64,000 bases of DNA from JBMOUD01 sp049319665 (GCF_049319665.1 NZ_JBMOUD010000002.1:382657-446656); one strand, 5' to 3'. Shown: positions 25,958-35,304, numbered from the stretch's first letter. Program-made: numbers and translations. Notes: generated by a model from the sequence alone, not told the origin.

Positions 25958-27136
25958 ATGACAATTGATTTTACTAAGTTAATTTCAGAAGTTAATGCAG
26001 ACGTTGTGCGTTGGCGCCGGCATATACACGCCCATCCAGAACTGTCGTTTCATGAACAGGCGACGGCAGATTACATTGCCGAACAACTGGCTGAATTTGG
26101 TCCTTTGACGATTAGTCGCCTGACTCCCACCAGCGTCGTTGCTGAATTAAAAGGCAGCCAGGCAGGCCCTATTTATGCCTTGCGTGCAGATATCGATGCC
26201 TTGCCGATTTTGGAAGAAACTGGCGAAGAGTTTGCTTCGACTCACCCCGGGGTGATGCACGCCTGTGGGCATGATGCGCATACGGCAATGTTGCTGGGGG
26301 CTGCCAAAGTCTTATCGCAATGCCAAAGCGCTCTGCGCGGAACCGTGCGTTTTATTTTTCAGCATGCCGAAGAAGTACCACCGGGTGGCGCGCAGGAATT
26401 AGTGAAACTCGGCGTTTTGGAAGGGGTAACGATGATTTTCGGATTGCACGTGATGCCGCTCGCTCCCACGGGGAAGGTCATGCTCAAAGAGGGCGTATAT
26501 TCAGGTTCCAGTGATAATTTTGATATTTTGATCAAAGGAAAAGGTGGGCATGGTTCTGCCCCTTATCTCAGTATCGACCCTGTCACCGTCGGGGCGCAGG
26601 TCATTACTGCACTACAAAATATTGTTTCTCGTCGCCTTAACCCTAGCTTCGCACCTGTGCTGACAGTGGCAACGTTCAATGCTGGACAAATCTACAACAT
26701 TATTCCTGATACGGCGGTATTGACTGGGACACTGCGTACGCACAGCCCGCAGGTTCGTCAAGAAGTGCCCAAGCTGATGGAGCAGACAGTTAAGGGGATT
26801 ACGCAGGCCTTTGGTGCTGGATTCGATATTAAATGGAGCGAAGGCTATACCATTGGGCACAATCATCCTGATGCCAGTGCGATTGCTCGCAAAGTGATTG
26901 TTAATTCAATCGGGGAAGAGGCATTGCAAGAAGCCAGCGTACCTATGTATGGCAGCGAAGATTTCTCTTCTTATCAGGAAAAAATCCCCGGTTGTTTCTT
27001 ATTTGTCGGCAGCGGCAATCCGCAGATTAACGCCAACTACATGGTGCACAATCCGTTGTTTAAACTCGATGAAGCCATGCTGGCAATTGGTGTAAAACTC
27101 CACGTTGGGTTTATTCGCGAGTTGTTGATGAATTAA
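25958..27136 (+). CDS. M20-family amidohydrolase (AbgA/hippurate hydrolase-like)
   Basis: The 392-residue metallopeptidase-fold enzyme contains RRHIHAHPELSFHE, LRADIDALPI, HACGHDAHTAMLLGAA and FIFQHAEEVPPGGAQEL, the metal-ligand motifs of M20D amidohydrolases. It also has the lid-domain GKGGHGSAP motif. Such enzymes split N-acyl amino acids (hippurate, indole-acetyl amino acids, p-aminobenzoyl-glutamate). With the MFS gene it forms a two-gene operon divergent from the AbgR-like regulator. The exact substrate cannot be read from sequence. Confidence 0.9.
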   Translation: MTIDFTKLISEVNADVVRWRRHIHAHPELSFHEQATADYIAEQLAEFGPLTISRLTPTSVVAELKGSQAGPIYALRADIDALPILEETGEEFASTHPGVMHACGHDAHTAMLLGAAKVLSQCQSALRGTVRFIFQHAEEVPPGGAQELVKLGVLEGVTMIFGLHVMPLAPTGKVMLKEGVYSGSSDNFDILIKGKGGHGSAPYLSIDPVTVGAQVITALQNIVSRRLNPSFAPVLTVATFNAGQIYNIIPDTAVLTGTLRTHSPQVRQEVPKLMEQTVKGITQAFGAGFDIKWSEGYTIGHNHPDASAIARKVIVNSIGEEALQEASVPMYGSEDFSSYQEKIPGCFLFVGSGNPQINANYMVHNPLFKLDEAMLAIGVKLHVGFIRELLMN

Positions 27137-27152
27137 TGTCATTTGTCGAGAG

Positions 27153-27189
27153 GTAAAGCACCCAGCTATCGTCTGGGTGCTTTACGTTT
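27153..27189. terminator. Bidirectional terminator between the amidohydrolase gene and prkB
   Basis: GTAAAGCACCCAG pairs perfectly with CTGGGTGCTTTAC around CTATCGT (13-bp stem), followed by GTTTT. Confidence 0.9.
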
Positions 27190-28058
27190 TACTCGATCTT
27201 CTTGCCTTCCATCAACCGTTGTACCAGCGGGGCCATAATGAGCTCCATCGCCAGCCCCATTTTGCCGCCGGGGACGACCAACGTATTGATATGTGAAATA
27301 AACGATCCTTGGATCATCGCCAGCAGATACGGGAAATCGATATGATCCAAGCCACGGAAGTGGATCACCACAAAGCTTTCATCCAATGAAGGAATCGCTT
27401 TGGCGGCGAAGGGATTCGAGGTATCGACGGTGGGTACGCGCTGGAAGTTGATATGGGTGCGCGAAAACTGCGGCGTAATGTAGTTAATGTAATCATCCAT
27501 CGAACGCACCACGGAATCCATCACCGCTTCACGTGAATGCCCGCGCTCCCCGGTGTCACGCACCAGTTTCTGAATCCATTCCAGATTGACAATCGGTACT
27601 ACGCCAACCAATAAATCTACGTGGCTGGCAACATTAATGTCTTTTGCCACCACGCCGCCGTGCAGCCCTTCATAAAACAGAATGTCGGTAGGCTCAGGCA
27701 GCGGCTGCCAGGGAGTAAACGTCCCCGGTAACTGGTTATAAGGAACGGCTTCATCATAGGTATGCAAATACTTGCGTGACCGACCCGTGCCGCTTCTGCC
27801 GTATTCGATAAAGCTTTGTTCTAAGAGAGAGAAGTCATTAGCTTCCGGGCCGAAATAGCTGATATGGCGACCTTGATCCCGTGCTTTACGAATGGCCGTG
27901 TCCATTTCGGGACGGGTAAAACGGTGAAAACTATCCCCTTCCAATTCAGCGGCGCGCAGCCCGAATTGCTGAAAAATCTTGCGAAATGCCAAGCTGGTGG
28001 TGGTGGTTCCAGCTCCACTTGAGCCGGTGACGGCGATAACAGGGTGTTTAGCGGACAT
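27189..28058 (-). CDS. prkB: Phosphoribulokinase-like kinase PrkB
   Basis: The 289-residue P-loop kinase has GSSGAGTTTTS at residues 12-22 and YEGLHGGVV around 134. It follows E. coli PrkB, found next to yhfA-crp and yheU-yheT. It belongs to the phosphoribulokinase/uridine kinase superfamily. Because no Rubisco gene is present, Calvin-cycle activity is not implied and the true substrate is uncertain. In E. coli prkB neighbours yheU directly; here a catabolic island separates them. Confidence 0.93.
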   Translation of the reverse strand: MSAKHPVIAVTGSSGAGTTTTSLAFRKIFQQFGLRAAELEGDSFHRFTRPEMDTAIRKARDQGRHISYFGPEANDFSLLEQSFIEYGRSGTGRSRKYLHTYDEAVPYNQLPGTFTPWQPLPEPTDILFYEGLHGGVVAKDINVASHVDLLVGVVPIVNLEWIQKLVRDTGERGHSREAVMDSVVRSMDDYINYITPQFSRTHINFQRVPTVDTSNPFAAKAIPSLDESFVVIHFRGLDHIDFPYLLAMIQGSFISHINTLVVPGGKMGLAMELIMAPLVQRLMEGKKIE

Positions 28059-28308
28059 AGCTGATGGTGGCTCCCTACTGGTGACACGGGCTGGTGAAGT
28101 CCGCGCATAATTAGTCCATTGTTACCATACTTAGGCAACAAATTATAGAACACTGTGCAGCATAATCTGTGGCCTATTTCTTGTGTTGAGTGATGCCTAA
28201 AACACAACGCAGCGGCGACTTTTTGTTGCTTTAATCTCAGATGTAATTCACTACACTGTCGGCAAAAGCATCGCGACCTGTTGCTCAAAACTCTCGGAGA
28301 TACCTGAT

Positions 28309-29121
28309 ATGCAAATGCCTTCATCGCGCTGGTGGTGGGATCTGTCCACATTGGAATTTAGCCAATTAGAGATGGAAAACATTGTTGCCATCTTGCCAAT
28401 CGGGGCGGTTGAACAGCACGGGCCGCATCTGCCGGTGCGGGTAGACGAGGCGATTAACGCCGGGATTGTGGCTCGCGCTGTTGAGCTATTCCCGGCTGAC
28501 TTACCGGCACTGGTGATGCCCGCATTACCGATTGGTAAATCAGACGAGCATCTGGAATACCCCGGCACTTTGACCCTGCCTTTCGAGGTCTTGGCGCAGG
28601 TGTGGTTTGAAGTGGCGAAAAGCGCGTGGCGAGCCGGTGTACGTAAAATTATCTTTTGGAACTCTCACGGCGGTCAGCCGCAACTAATGGAGATTATCTG
28701 CCGTAAATTGCGTGTTGAATTGGGGATGTTTGCCGTCGGCGCCAGCTGGTTTGCCACTATCGACAGCTCAGATCTGTATAGCGAGAAAGAATTACAGTTT
28801 GGGTTGCACGGCGGGGAAACCGAAACCAGCGTAATGCTGCACCTGCACCCAGAATTAGTGAAGATGGCGTTAGCGGAGGATTTCACCTCGGCGGCGGAAT
28901 CTTTGGCGAAAAAAGGCGGCATTTTAACGCCAGAAGGTGGGGTAAGCTTCGGCTGGCAGGCGCAAGACTTACATCCGGCGGGCGTAACAGGTAATGCCGC
29001 CGCCGCTGATGCCAAGCGTGGCGCAGAACAGGTAGAGCGCGCCGCCAATGCACTGATCGCATTAGTGAAAGAAGTGGCAGATTATCCGTTAAGCGCGCTG
29101 ACGCAGAACACCCGTTTTTAG
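28309..29121 (+). CDS. Creatininase-family hydrolase
   Basis: The 270-residue protein shows GAVEQHGPHLPV (E35, H37), V-D46, NSHGGQ (H120) and LHGGETETS (H167, E170), the dinuclear metal framework of the creatininase family. Creatininase itself has an NGHYEN-type motif whose Glu is a metal ligand. Here the position is Gly, as in the NGHGGN subgroup that acts on other amide or formamide substrates. A creatinine substrate is therefore not assured. It is divergent from prkB and convergent with the LysR gene that adjoins the BMP transporter operon. Confidence 0.88.
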   Translation: MQMPSSRWWWDLSTLEFSQLEMENIVAILPIGAVEQHGPHLPVRVDEAINAGIVARAVELFPADLPALVMPALPIGKSDEHLEYPGTLTLPFEVLAQVWFEVAKSAWRAGVRKIIFWNSHGGQPQLMEIICRKLRVELGMFAVGASWFATIDSSDLYSEKELQFGLHGGETETSVMLHLHPELVKMALAEDFTSAAESLAKKGGILTPEGGVSFGWQAQDLHPAGVTGNAAAADAKRGAEQVERAANALIALVKEVADYPLSALTQNTRF

Positions 29122-29138
29122 CTTTCTCATCGCTGTCT

Positions 29139-29162
29139 ACCGGCTGCGCTCTGTCAGCCGGT
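29139..29162. terminator. Hairpin between creatininase-family gene and convergent LysR gene
   Basis: ACCGGCTG (29139-29146) pairs with CAGCCGGT (29155-29162), which covers the LysR stop codon. The T-run is short (TTTCC), so its strength is uncertain. Confidence 0.45.
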
Positions 29163-30053
29163 TTCCTCCATCATGCCTTTAATGGTTTCTGCCAGCACGC
29201 TGCCGATGGTGCTGGTCCCGCGATCGTGACCAATCAGCATTAATTTTTGCGTCTGCTGGCCCAACTCTCGTACCGGAATGTAAATCAAACGCCCTGCGCG
29301 TTGATCAAATTCGATATCAAATGGCGTCAGGAAGGTTAGCATTTGGTCGATCATCGCCGTGTGGCGCATCACCTCAATGGAGTTAGTTTCCACCGCAGGA
29401 TGGACCGTCACCAGGTTTTTAGCGAAAACATCGTTGAGATAGGGGCGAATAACCGTGGTTTTATCTGCAATCACAATCGGATAGTTAATACAGTCACTGA
29501 TGCGCAGACTGGTCTTATCCGCCAGTGGATGACCTGGTGCGACAACGGCACCTAATCGCCCGACGGCGCTGGAGAGCAAACGCAATGTCGGCGGCAGCAC
29601 AAAATCGAAGCCTAAGCCTAAATCGGCCTCGCCAGATTCAACGGCGGACATGATGTCATCGCCATCGGTCAGTTGGCGCAGCAGTAATTTTACCCGCGGA
29701 TTGGCGCGACGGAATTCGCTAACCAGCCTTGGGATCAGGTTGGCGGCCAATCCGCTCATCATCGCCACGGTGACTTCGCCGCGGCGTAATCCCTTCAACT
29801 CTTCGATTTTTATCTGTGCCCATTCCATCTCTTTAAAAGATTGGCGCACGTGATGAATCAATACTTCTCCTGCGGCGGTCAGCACCATTTTGCGCGGCAG
29901 GCGCTGAAATAACGGCGTACCCAGCTCATCTTCTAACGCCAAAATCTGTCGGTTAATCGCAGATGCCGAGATATGCAAACGGGCCGCTGCTTTACGGATA
30001 GAGCCGGCACGAGCCACTTGATCGAGGTACATCAATAATCGGTATTGCAGCAT
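29154..30053 (-). CDS. LysR-type regulator of the BMP transporter/hydrolase cluster
   Basis: The 299-residue protein has an N-terminal helix-turn-helix (about residues 5-60: SIRKAAARLHISASAINRQI) and a LysR substrate-binding domain. The frame is open 13 codons earlier, but ATG 30053 has GGAGAG 6 bp upstream and gives the usual short lead to the helix-turn-helix, so it was chosen. It is divergent from the BMP gene, with an inverted repeat between them. The inducer is probably the imported compound; this is inference. Confidence 0.88.
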   Translation of the reverse strand: MLQYRLLMYLDQVARAGSIRKAAARLHISASAINRQILALEDELGTPLFQRLPRKMVLTAAGEVLIHHVRQSFKEMEWAQIKIEELKGLRRGEVTVAMMSGLAANLIPRLVSEFRRANPRVKLLLRQLTDGDDIMSAVESGEADLGLGFDFVLPPTLRLLSSAVGRLGAVVAPGHPLADKTSLRISDCINYPIVIADKTTVIRPYLNDVFAKNLVTVHPAVETNSIEVMRHTAMIDQMLTFLTPFDIEFDQRAGRLIYIPVRELGQQTQKLMLIGHDRGTSTIGSVLAETIKGMMEETG

Positions 30054-30100
30054 GTTTTCTCTCCGCCAGATGTGATTGCACATTTTTAGCACAAGCGTTG

Positions 30101-30141
30101 CTTAAAAGGCATCGTTGAGTGCGAAAAACTGTGCTTTTAAG
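30101..30141. promoter_or_regulatory. Inverted repeat between LysR gene and BMP operon
   Basis: CTTAAAAG (30101-30108) and CTTTTAAG (30134-30141) form an inverted pair spaced about three helical turns apart in the divergent promoter region. This suits a LysR-type activator but is untested. Confidence 0.45.
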
Positions 30142-30194
30142 GTAACGAAAATCGAGGCATAACTGAACTTCTGTTATCCGGGGGAGTAAAGGTT

Positions 30195-31214
30195 ATGTCT
30201 GGTTTATCGCGCCGTAATTTTGCCAAAGCGCTGGCAAGCATGATGTTGGTTCCGTTGGCCGCACCGCTGTTAAGCCGTAAGGCATTTGCTGCCGGTGAAG
30301 AGATTAAAGTTGCCCTGTTATTGCCAGGCTCAATTGCCGACGGTGGCTGGAACCAACTGGCTTATCAAGGGCTGCAAAATCTGAAAGCACAGGGTTTTAA
30401 AGTATCCAGCAGTGAAAGCGTCTCGCAGGCGCAGATGGAGCAGACCATTCGCGGCTATGCCGACGACGGCTATACCCTGATTATCGGCCACAGCTTTGAA
30501 TATGGCTCGGCTTTTGACGAAATTGCCCCGGAATACCCGGATACCTATTTCTTTGCCACCACCTTCAAACCGGCAGAGAAAGCACCAACCAACGTTGAAT
30601 TTGTTGATTTGGCTTATCTGAATGTGGCTTACGGCGCAGGCGCACTGGCGGCATTAATTTCTGAAAAAGGGAAAGCGGTTGGCTTTGTCGGCGGCGGTGA
30701 CAACCCGACGCAGCAGGGCATGATGCGCGCCTTTATCGCCGGTGCGCAGAAGACTCGTCCAGGCATTAAAGGAGTGGGCATTGTTACCGGCGACTACGAC
30801 AACGCCGCTAAAGGTCGTGAAGCGGCCAGCACCATGATTGGCAACGGTGCGGACGTGATTTGGCACAGCGCCGATGTGACCGGCTTGGGTGCGATCCAAG
30901 GGGCGGCCGCGGCAAAAGTTAAAGCCATTGGTTGCTACTCCGACCAATCACAAATTGCGCCGGACTTTGTTGCCACTAGTTTTGAAACTAACCTGCCTTG
31001 GGTGGTCGAGCAAATCGGACACGACGTACAGAATAAAAAATTCCTAGGTGGTCAGGAATGGAAACCGTCGGTGGCGAAAGCCTGGCTGCCGCTGTATGGC
31101 AAAGAGAGTTACAACAGCAAGCTGATTACGGCTGATAACTGGGCCAAATTCCAGACCATCTGGCAACAGCTCGACAGTGGCAGCATCGATGTTGCCAGTT
31201 TGATTAAGTCTTGA
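30195..31214 (+). CDS. BMP-family ABC transporter substrate-binding protein with Tat-type signal
   Basis: The 339-residue protein begins MSGLSRRNFAKALA: S5-R6-R7-N8-F9-A10-K11 fits the twin-arginine consensus SRRxFxK, followed by a hydrophobic stretch and an AFA-type cleavage site near residue 33. The mature part (IKVALLLPGSIADGGWNQLAYQGL, then VGFVGGGDNPTQQGMMRAF) is of the BMP/Med family that binds nucleosides or purine-like ligands. It is the first gene of the ABC importer operon. Folding before export is implied if the Tat signal is real. Confidence 0.9.
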   Translation: MSGLSRRNFAKALASMMLVPLAAPLLSRKAFAAGEEIKVALLLPGSIADGGWNQLAYQGLQNLKAQGFKVSSSESVSQAQMEQTIRGYADDGYTLIIGHSFEYGSAFDEIAPEYPDTYFFATTFKPAEKAPTNVEFVDLAYLNVAYGAGALAALISEKGKAVGFVGGGDNPTQQGMMRAFIAGAQKTRPGIKGVGIVTGDYDNAAKGREAASTMIGNGADVIWHSADVTGLGAIQGAAAAKVKAIGCYSDQSQIAPDFVATSFETNLPWVVEQIGHDVQNKKFLGGQEWKPSVAKAWLPLYGKESYNSKLITADNWAKFQTIWQQLDSGSIDVASLIKS

Positions 31215-31227
31215 GGGTAGTTCGCTC

Positions 31228-32781
31228 ATGAACCTGCGTAATACCGCTGCAGCTCCGGCGTTTGTGGAACTGAAAGGCATCACTAAACAGTTCGGTAAAG
31301 TTCTGGCTAACGATAGCGTCAGCATGACTATCGGCAGTGGGAAAATTGTCGCGCTGTTAGGCGAAAACGGCGCGGGAAAAAGCACCCTGATGCAGATCCT
31401 TTATGGTCTGTATCAGGCGGATGCCGGAGAGATTAGGGTCGCCGGTAAACCAGTACGCATCACCCATCCCGGCGATGCCATTGCGTTGGGTATCGGCATG
31501 GTGCATCAAGAATTTATGCTGGTACAGCCGATGACCGTGGTTGAGAACGTCATCCTTGGACTTAAAGAGACGCGCAGCGGTCGGCTGGATCTGCACAGCG
31601 CTGCTAAGCGTTTGCAGGCCATTTCCGATCGCCACGGGCTGGCTGTTGATCCCTGGGCTCGGGTCGAACATTTGCCAATTGGTGTGCAGCAGCGCGTTGA
31701 GATCCTCAAGCTGCTATATCGCGATGCCAAAGTGTTGATCCTCGATGAGCCTACCGCAGTACTGACACCGCGCGAAAAAGAGGGATTGTTCGCTACCTTG
31801 GCTTCATTACGTGCCGACGGTCGTTCCATTGTTATCGTCACTCATAAGTTGTACGAAATCATGGCGATTGCCGACAGCGTCTCGGTGATGCGAAGTGGCA
31901 AGATGGTGGAAAGCGTGGCGGTTGCCGCCACCTCGGAGGCGGATCTGGCGCGGCGTATGGTGGGGCGTGATGTGTTGCTGCGCGTCGAAAAGCCGCAACA
32001 AGTACCAGGTGACGAGGTATTACACATCGACAATATCGCCATGCGTGACAGCGCCGGTAATCAGAAGATTTGGCGTGTCTCGCTCAAAGTTCGCGCCGGT
32101 GAAATTCTTGGTATTGCCGGTGTGGATGGCAACGGGCAATCAGAACTGGCCGATGCACTATTGAATTTGCGCCCTATTGAAGCTGGACGCATTCGTTTAT
32201 CTGGCGTGGATATTTCTGACTATAGCCCGGCACAACGTCGTGCCGCAGGTATTGGTTTTATTCCTGCAGACCGCCGTGGCGTGGGTTCCATCGTTTCAAT
32301 GTCAATTGCTGACAACGCTATCTTGGGCGCGCAGCGTCAATACACCCATAAAGGCGGCTGGTTCCTTAGCCTGCAAGCGATCGCGGCTAAAGCGAAAGAT
32401 ATTGTTAAACACTTCAACGTTGTCACACCGGATCTGGATTTTGAGGCCGGTAAGTTGTCCGGTGGCAATCTGCAAAAATTGATCCTCGGGCGCGAAGTCA
32501 TGCGGGCGCCAAAATTGCTGGTGGTCGAGCAGCCGACGCGCGGACTGGACGTCGGTGCGGTGGAGGCGGTGTGGCAAGGACTACTCGAGGCACGCCAGCA
32601 AGGCTGCGCGATTGTGATGATCTCCGCCGAGTTGGAAGAAATTATGAATTTATCCGATCGCATTGCAGTGATGTACAGCGGCCAAATCGCCGGCGTACTA
32701 GATACCCGCGAGGCGACGGTAGAACAAATTGGTGAACTAATGGCCGGTGGCAAGCTGCCCGTGCGTCAGGAGGTGGCATGA
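31228..32781 (+). CDS. ABC transporter ATPase with two nucleotide-binding domains (nucleoside/sugar type)
   Basis: The 517-residue protein has Walker A GENGAGKST at about residue 45, a Q-loop VHQEFMLVQPMT, Walker B VLILDEPTAV, then a second domain. In the second domain the P-loop is degenerate (GVDGNGQSE), the signature is LSGGNLQKLILGRE and the Walker B region is LLVVEQPTRGLD. Such asymmetric tandem ATPases drive BMP-dependent nucleoside importers. It overlaps the first permease gene by 4 bp. Confidence 0.93.
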   Translation: MNLRNTAAAPAFVELKGITKQFGKVLANDSVSMTIGSGKIVALLGENGAGKSTLMQILYGLYQADAGEIRVAGKPVRITHPGDAIALGIGMVHQEFMLVQPMTVVENVILGLKETRSGRLDLHSAAKRLQAISDRHGLAVDPWARVEHLPIGVQQRVEILKLLYRDAKVLILDEPTAVLTPREKEGLFATLASLRADGRSIVIVTHKLYEIMAIADSVSVMRSGKMVESVAVAATSEADLARRMVGRDVLLRVEKPQQVPGDEVLHIDNIAMRDSAGNQKIWRVSLKVRAGEILGIAGVDGNGQSELADALLNLRPIEAGRIRLSGVDISDYSPAQRRAAGIGFIPADRRGVGSIVSMSIADNAILGAQRQYTHKGGWFLSLQAIAAKAKDIVKHFNVVTPDLDFEAGKLSGGNLQKLILGREVMRAPKLLVVEQPTRGLDVGAVEAVWQGLLEARQQGCAIVMISAELEEIMNLSDRIAVMYSGQIAGVLDTREATVEQIGELMAGGKLPVRQEVA

Positions 32782-33899
32782 AACCTATTTTTGAACGTCG
32801 ACAAACGCCAGCCGATTCGCGCTGGGCGTTAGCTGGCACCACGATATTCGCATTATTGCTGGCTTTTGTGCTGGCAGGGCTGCTGTTTATCCCTTTTGGC
32901 GCGAGGCCATTGCAGGCTTTTGTTTCTTTGTTTGGTGAAGCTTTTGGCTCTTTGCGTGGTCTGGCGCAAACCCTGATCCAAGCCACGCCACTGATTTTGA
33001 TTGCCCAAGCCACCATTGTCATTTGGCGCGGTGGCCTGGGTTATATCGGCTTTGAGGGGTGTTTTTTAGTCGGTGCAACCGCCGCTTCTTGGGTTGCGCT
33101 GGGCAATGTTTCACAAGGGATAGGCATCGCGTTACCGGCGTGGGCGTTTTGGCCTGTCGTGCTGGTCGTCGCTTTCGCCGCGGGGGCGTTATGGGCAGGT
33201 CTGGTTGGGATTCTGCGCGTGCGTTTTGGCGGCAACGACGTGTTGATTTCCTTGATGGCTAACTATGTTGCGGCTTTTTTGGTGCAGTACCTGGTTTCTG
33301 GCCCGATGCGTGCCGTGGGCGATTTACCACAAACGCCGCGTCTGCCGTTGGACACTTGGTTGCCGCCGATGTTTAGCGCAATGCGCGTGCATATGGGGCT
33401 GGTGATTGCCCTGGTCTGTTCACTATTTGTCTGGGCGCTGATCCGAAAAACTCCGCTGGGTTACGAAATTATCGTCAGCGGACTCAATCCGAAAGCGGCG
33501 CGTTATGGCGGCATCAACGTGATGCGTCGTCAAATGTTGGCGGTGTTCCTCGGCGGGGGCATGGCGGCACTAGCCGGACTGTGCGCGGTGTTGGGTGTTC
33601 AGCATCGTTTGATGGATGGGCTTGCCGGTGGCGTTGGTTTTGTCGGGGTAGTTGTCGCGTTACTGGCAAGGCTTAATCCATTGATGGTGATCCCAACGGC
33701 GATTTTATACGGCGGTCTGGAAGTCGGTGGTAACGCCATGCAACGTGATAGCGGTTTGCCAACCTCGGTGATCTTCATTTTGGAGAGCCTGGTCGTGTTG
33801 TTGATTCTGGCAGGCGATATTTTGCGTTATTACCGCATTAACTGGCCAAAGCGTGTGCTGGAGCACCGGTTAGATACCGCGCAGGAGAAGAAATCATGA
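32778..33899 (+). CDS. ABC transporter permease 1 (BMP importer)
   Basis: The 373-residue protein has about nine to ten hydrophobic segments and the family patterns GGLGYIGFEGCFLVGA and GGNDVLISLMANYVA. It forms one half of the inner-membrane channel of the BMP-type importer. It overlaps its neighbours by 4 bp on both sides, indicating translational coupling. Confidence 0.9.
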   Translation: MKPIFERRQTPADSRWALAGTTIFALLLAFVLAGLLFIPFGARPLQAFVSLFGEAFGSLRGLAQTLIQATPLILIAQATIVIWRGGLGYIGFEGCFLVGATAASWVALGNVSQGIGIALPAWAFWPVVLVVAFAAGALWAGLVGILRVRFGGNDVLISLMANYVAAFLVQYLVSGPMRAVGDLPQTPRLPLDTWLPPMFSAMRVHMGLVIALVCSLFVWALIRKTPLGYEIIVSGLNPKAARYGGINVMRRQMLAVFLGGGMAALAGLCAVLGVQHRLMDGLAGGVGFVGVVVALLARLNPLMVIPTAILYGGLEVGGNAMQRDSGLPTSVIFILESLVVLLILAGDILRYYRINWPKRVLEHRLDTAQEKKS

Positions 33900-34834
33900 G
33901 TCTGTGGGCTGATTTGGACAGCGCATTCGTTGTCACTTGGTTAGCAGCGGCTGTGCGTCTGGCTGGTCCAGTTTTACTGGCCTCGCTGGGCGAGATTTAT
34001 GCCGAACGTTCCGGGGTGCTCAATATTGGTATTGAAGGCACGGTCTTAATGGGCGCGCTGTCGAGCTATCTGGTATCGGTCTATTCCGGCTCCAGCGTGT
34101 TGGGATTTTTTGCGGGTGGAATAGGCGGGTTACTGGTCGGGCTATTTTTGGCGTTCTTTTATCTGCGGGCGCTGGCCAGCCAGGTGGTGGTCGGGATTGT
34201 ATTTAATATTTTGGCCGCCGGATTATCGACTTATATCTACAGCCTGGTGATGGGCAATAGCAGTTCACCGACCATCACCATGTTTAACTCGCTGTCAGTT
34301 CCCTGGTTGTCGTCAATCCCGTTGATTGGTCGAGTGTTTTTCCATCAACCTTGGCCGCTCTATTTCACCTTAGTGATGGTCGTTGTGGCACAGGTGGTTT
34401 TATTCCATACGCGCTTTGGGTTATCGCTGCGTGCGGTAGGAGAAAATCCCCGCGCCGCTCATGCTGCAGGCTTAAACGTCCAGCGCATTCGTACCTATGG
34501 CGTGATGCTCTCCGGGTTAAGCGCCGGGTTAGCCGGTGGTTATCTGGTCACCGCGCAGATTGGCCTGTTTCGCGACAATATTGTCAGCGGCGAAGGTTTT
34601 ATTGCGCTGGCGATCGTTATTTTTGGCCGTTGGAGCCCGGTAAAAGCGCTATTGGCTGCCTTTATTTTCGGTGCGGCCGATGCGCTGCAACTCTCTTTGC
34701 AATTGGTAAATAACCACATCCCTGCACAGTTGCTGCTGGCGTTGCCGTATTTACTCACCATTTTAGCGATGTCCGGCTTGGTAGGGAAAACTGTCCAACC
34801 GGGTGCCCTCACTCAGCCTTATCGTAAGGAGTAG
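33896..34834 (+). CDS. ABC transporter permease 2 (BMP importer)
   Basis: The 312-residue protein has about eight hydrophobic segments and the signatures ERSGVLNIGIEGTVLMGA and VGENPRAAHAAGLNV, which are characteristic of the second permease of nucleoside-type BMP importers. It pairs with permease 1 and the tandem ATPase. Confidence 0.92.
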   Translation: MSLWADLDSAFVVTWLAAAVRLAGPVLLASLGEIYAERSGVLNIGIEGTVLMGALSSYLVSVYSGSSVLGFFAGGIGGLLVGLFLAFFYLRALASQVVVGIVFNILAAGLSTYIYSLVMGNSSSPTITMFNSLSVPWLSSIPLIGRVFFHQPWPLYFTLVMVVVAQVVLFHTRFGLSLRAVGENPRAAHAAGLNVQRIRTYGVMLSGLSAGLAGGYLVTAQIGLFRDNIVSGEGFIALAIVIFGRWSPVKALLAAFIFGAADALQLSLQLVNNHIPAQLLLALPYLLTILAMSGLVGKTVQPGALTQPYRKE

Positions 34835-34872
34835 CAGGGGATTCTGCTACCTGGATATTTTAGGAGATACCG

Positions 34873-35304
34873 ATGATCAGCAACTTCCGTGGTACCGATG
34901 TGAAATCCGCTCAGGCTTTTCGTATCAGCCCGAATGACAGCAACTACTTCGCTATTTTGTTCGATAAGCATCAGGACGATATCGAAAATATTTTCGTTAT
35001 CGAGATTTTTAAAATCGGCGGTGCGACGCCACCTAATGAACACGCGGTAGCACACGAATTTTTCTACGTGTTGCACGGTGAAGGCATTGCCAGCTGTAGT
35101 GGTGAAGAGGTGTCACTACGCAAGGGGGATGCTTTGCTGCTTAAACCAGGTAATGAGCATGTGATCCGCAATACCGGTAGCAGCAAGCTCTATACCTTGA
35201 CGGTAATGACGCCCAATGAAGGCTTTGCCGAATTGATCCGTTCCGGTGAACCCGTTGCGCTGGATGACGAAGACTTGAGGATCCTCAGTGGGGAGCAGGC
35301 GTAA
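34873..35304 (+). CDS. Cupin-domain protein
   Basis: The 143-residue single-domain cupin has motif 1 as HAVAHEFFYVLHGEG and motif 2 as LLLKPGNEHVIRNTG, with His/Glu metal positions. It starts 38 bp after the transporter genes and its stop overlaps the next ATG. Small cupins in hydrolase operons may be isomerases, lyases or ligand-binding sensors; I cannot choose. Confidence 0.85.
   Translation: MISNFRGTDVKSAQAFRISPNDSNYFAILFDKHQDDIENIFVIEIFKIGGATPPNEHAVAHEFFYVLHGEGIASCSGEEVSLRKGDALLLKPGNEHVIRNTGSSKLYTLTVMTPNEGFAELIRSGEPVALDDEDLRILSGEQA

Noticed and set aside
30054..30194. Purine-type riboswitch upstream of the BMP operon
   Set aside because: The divergent spacer is too short and shows no conserved aptamer pattern; only an inverted repeat is visible.
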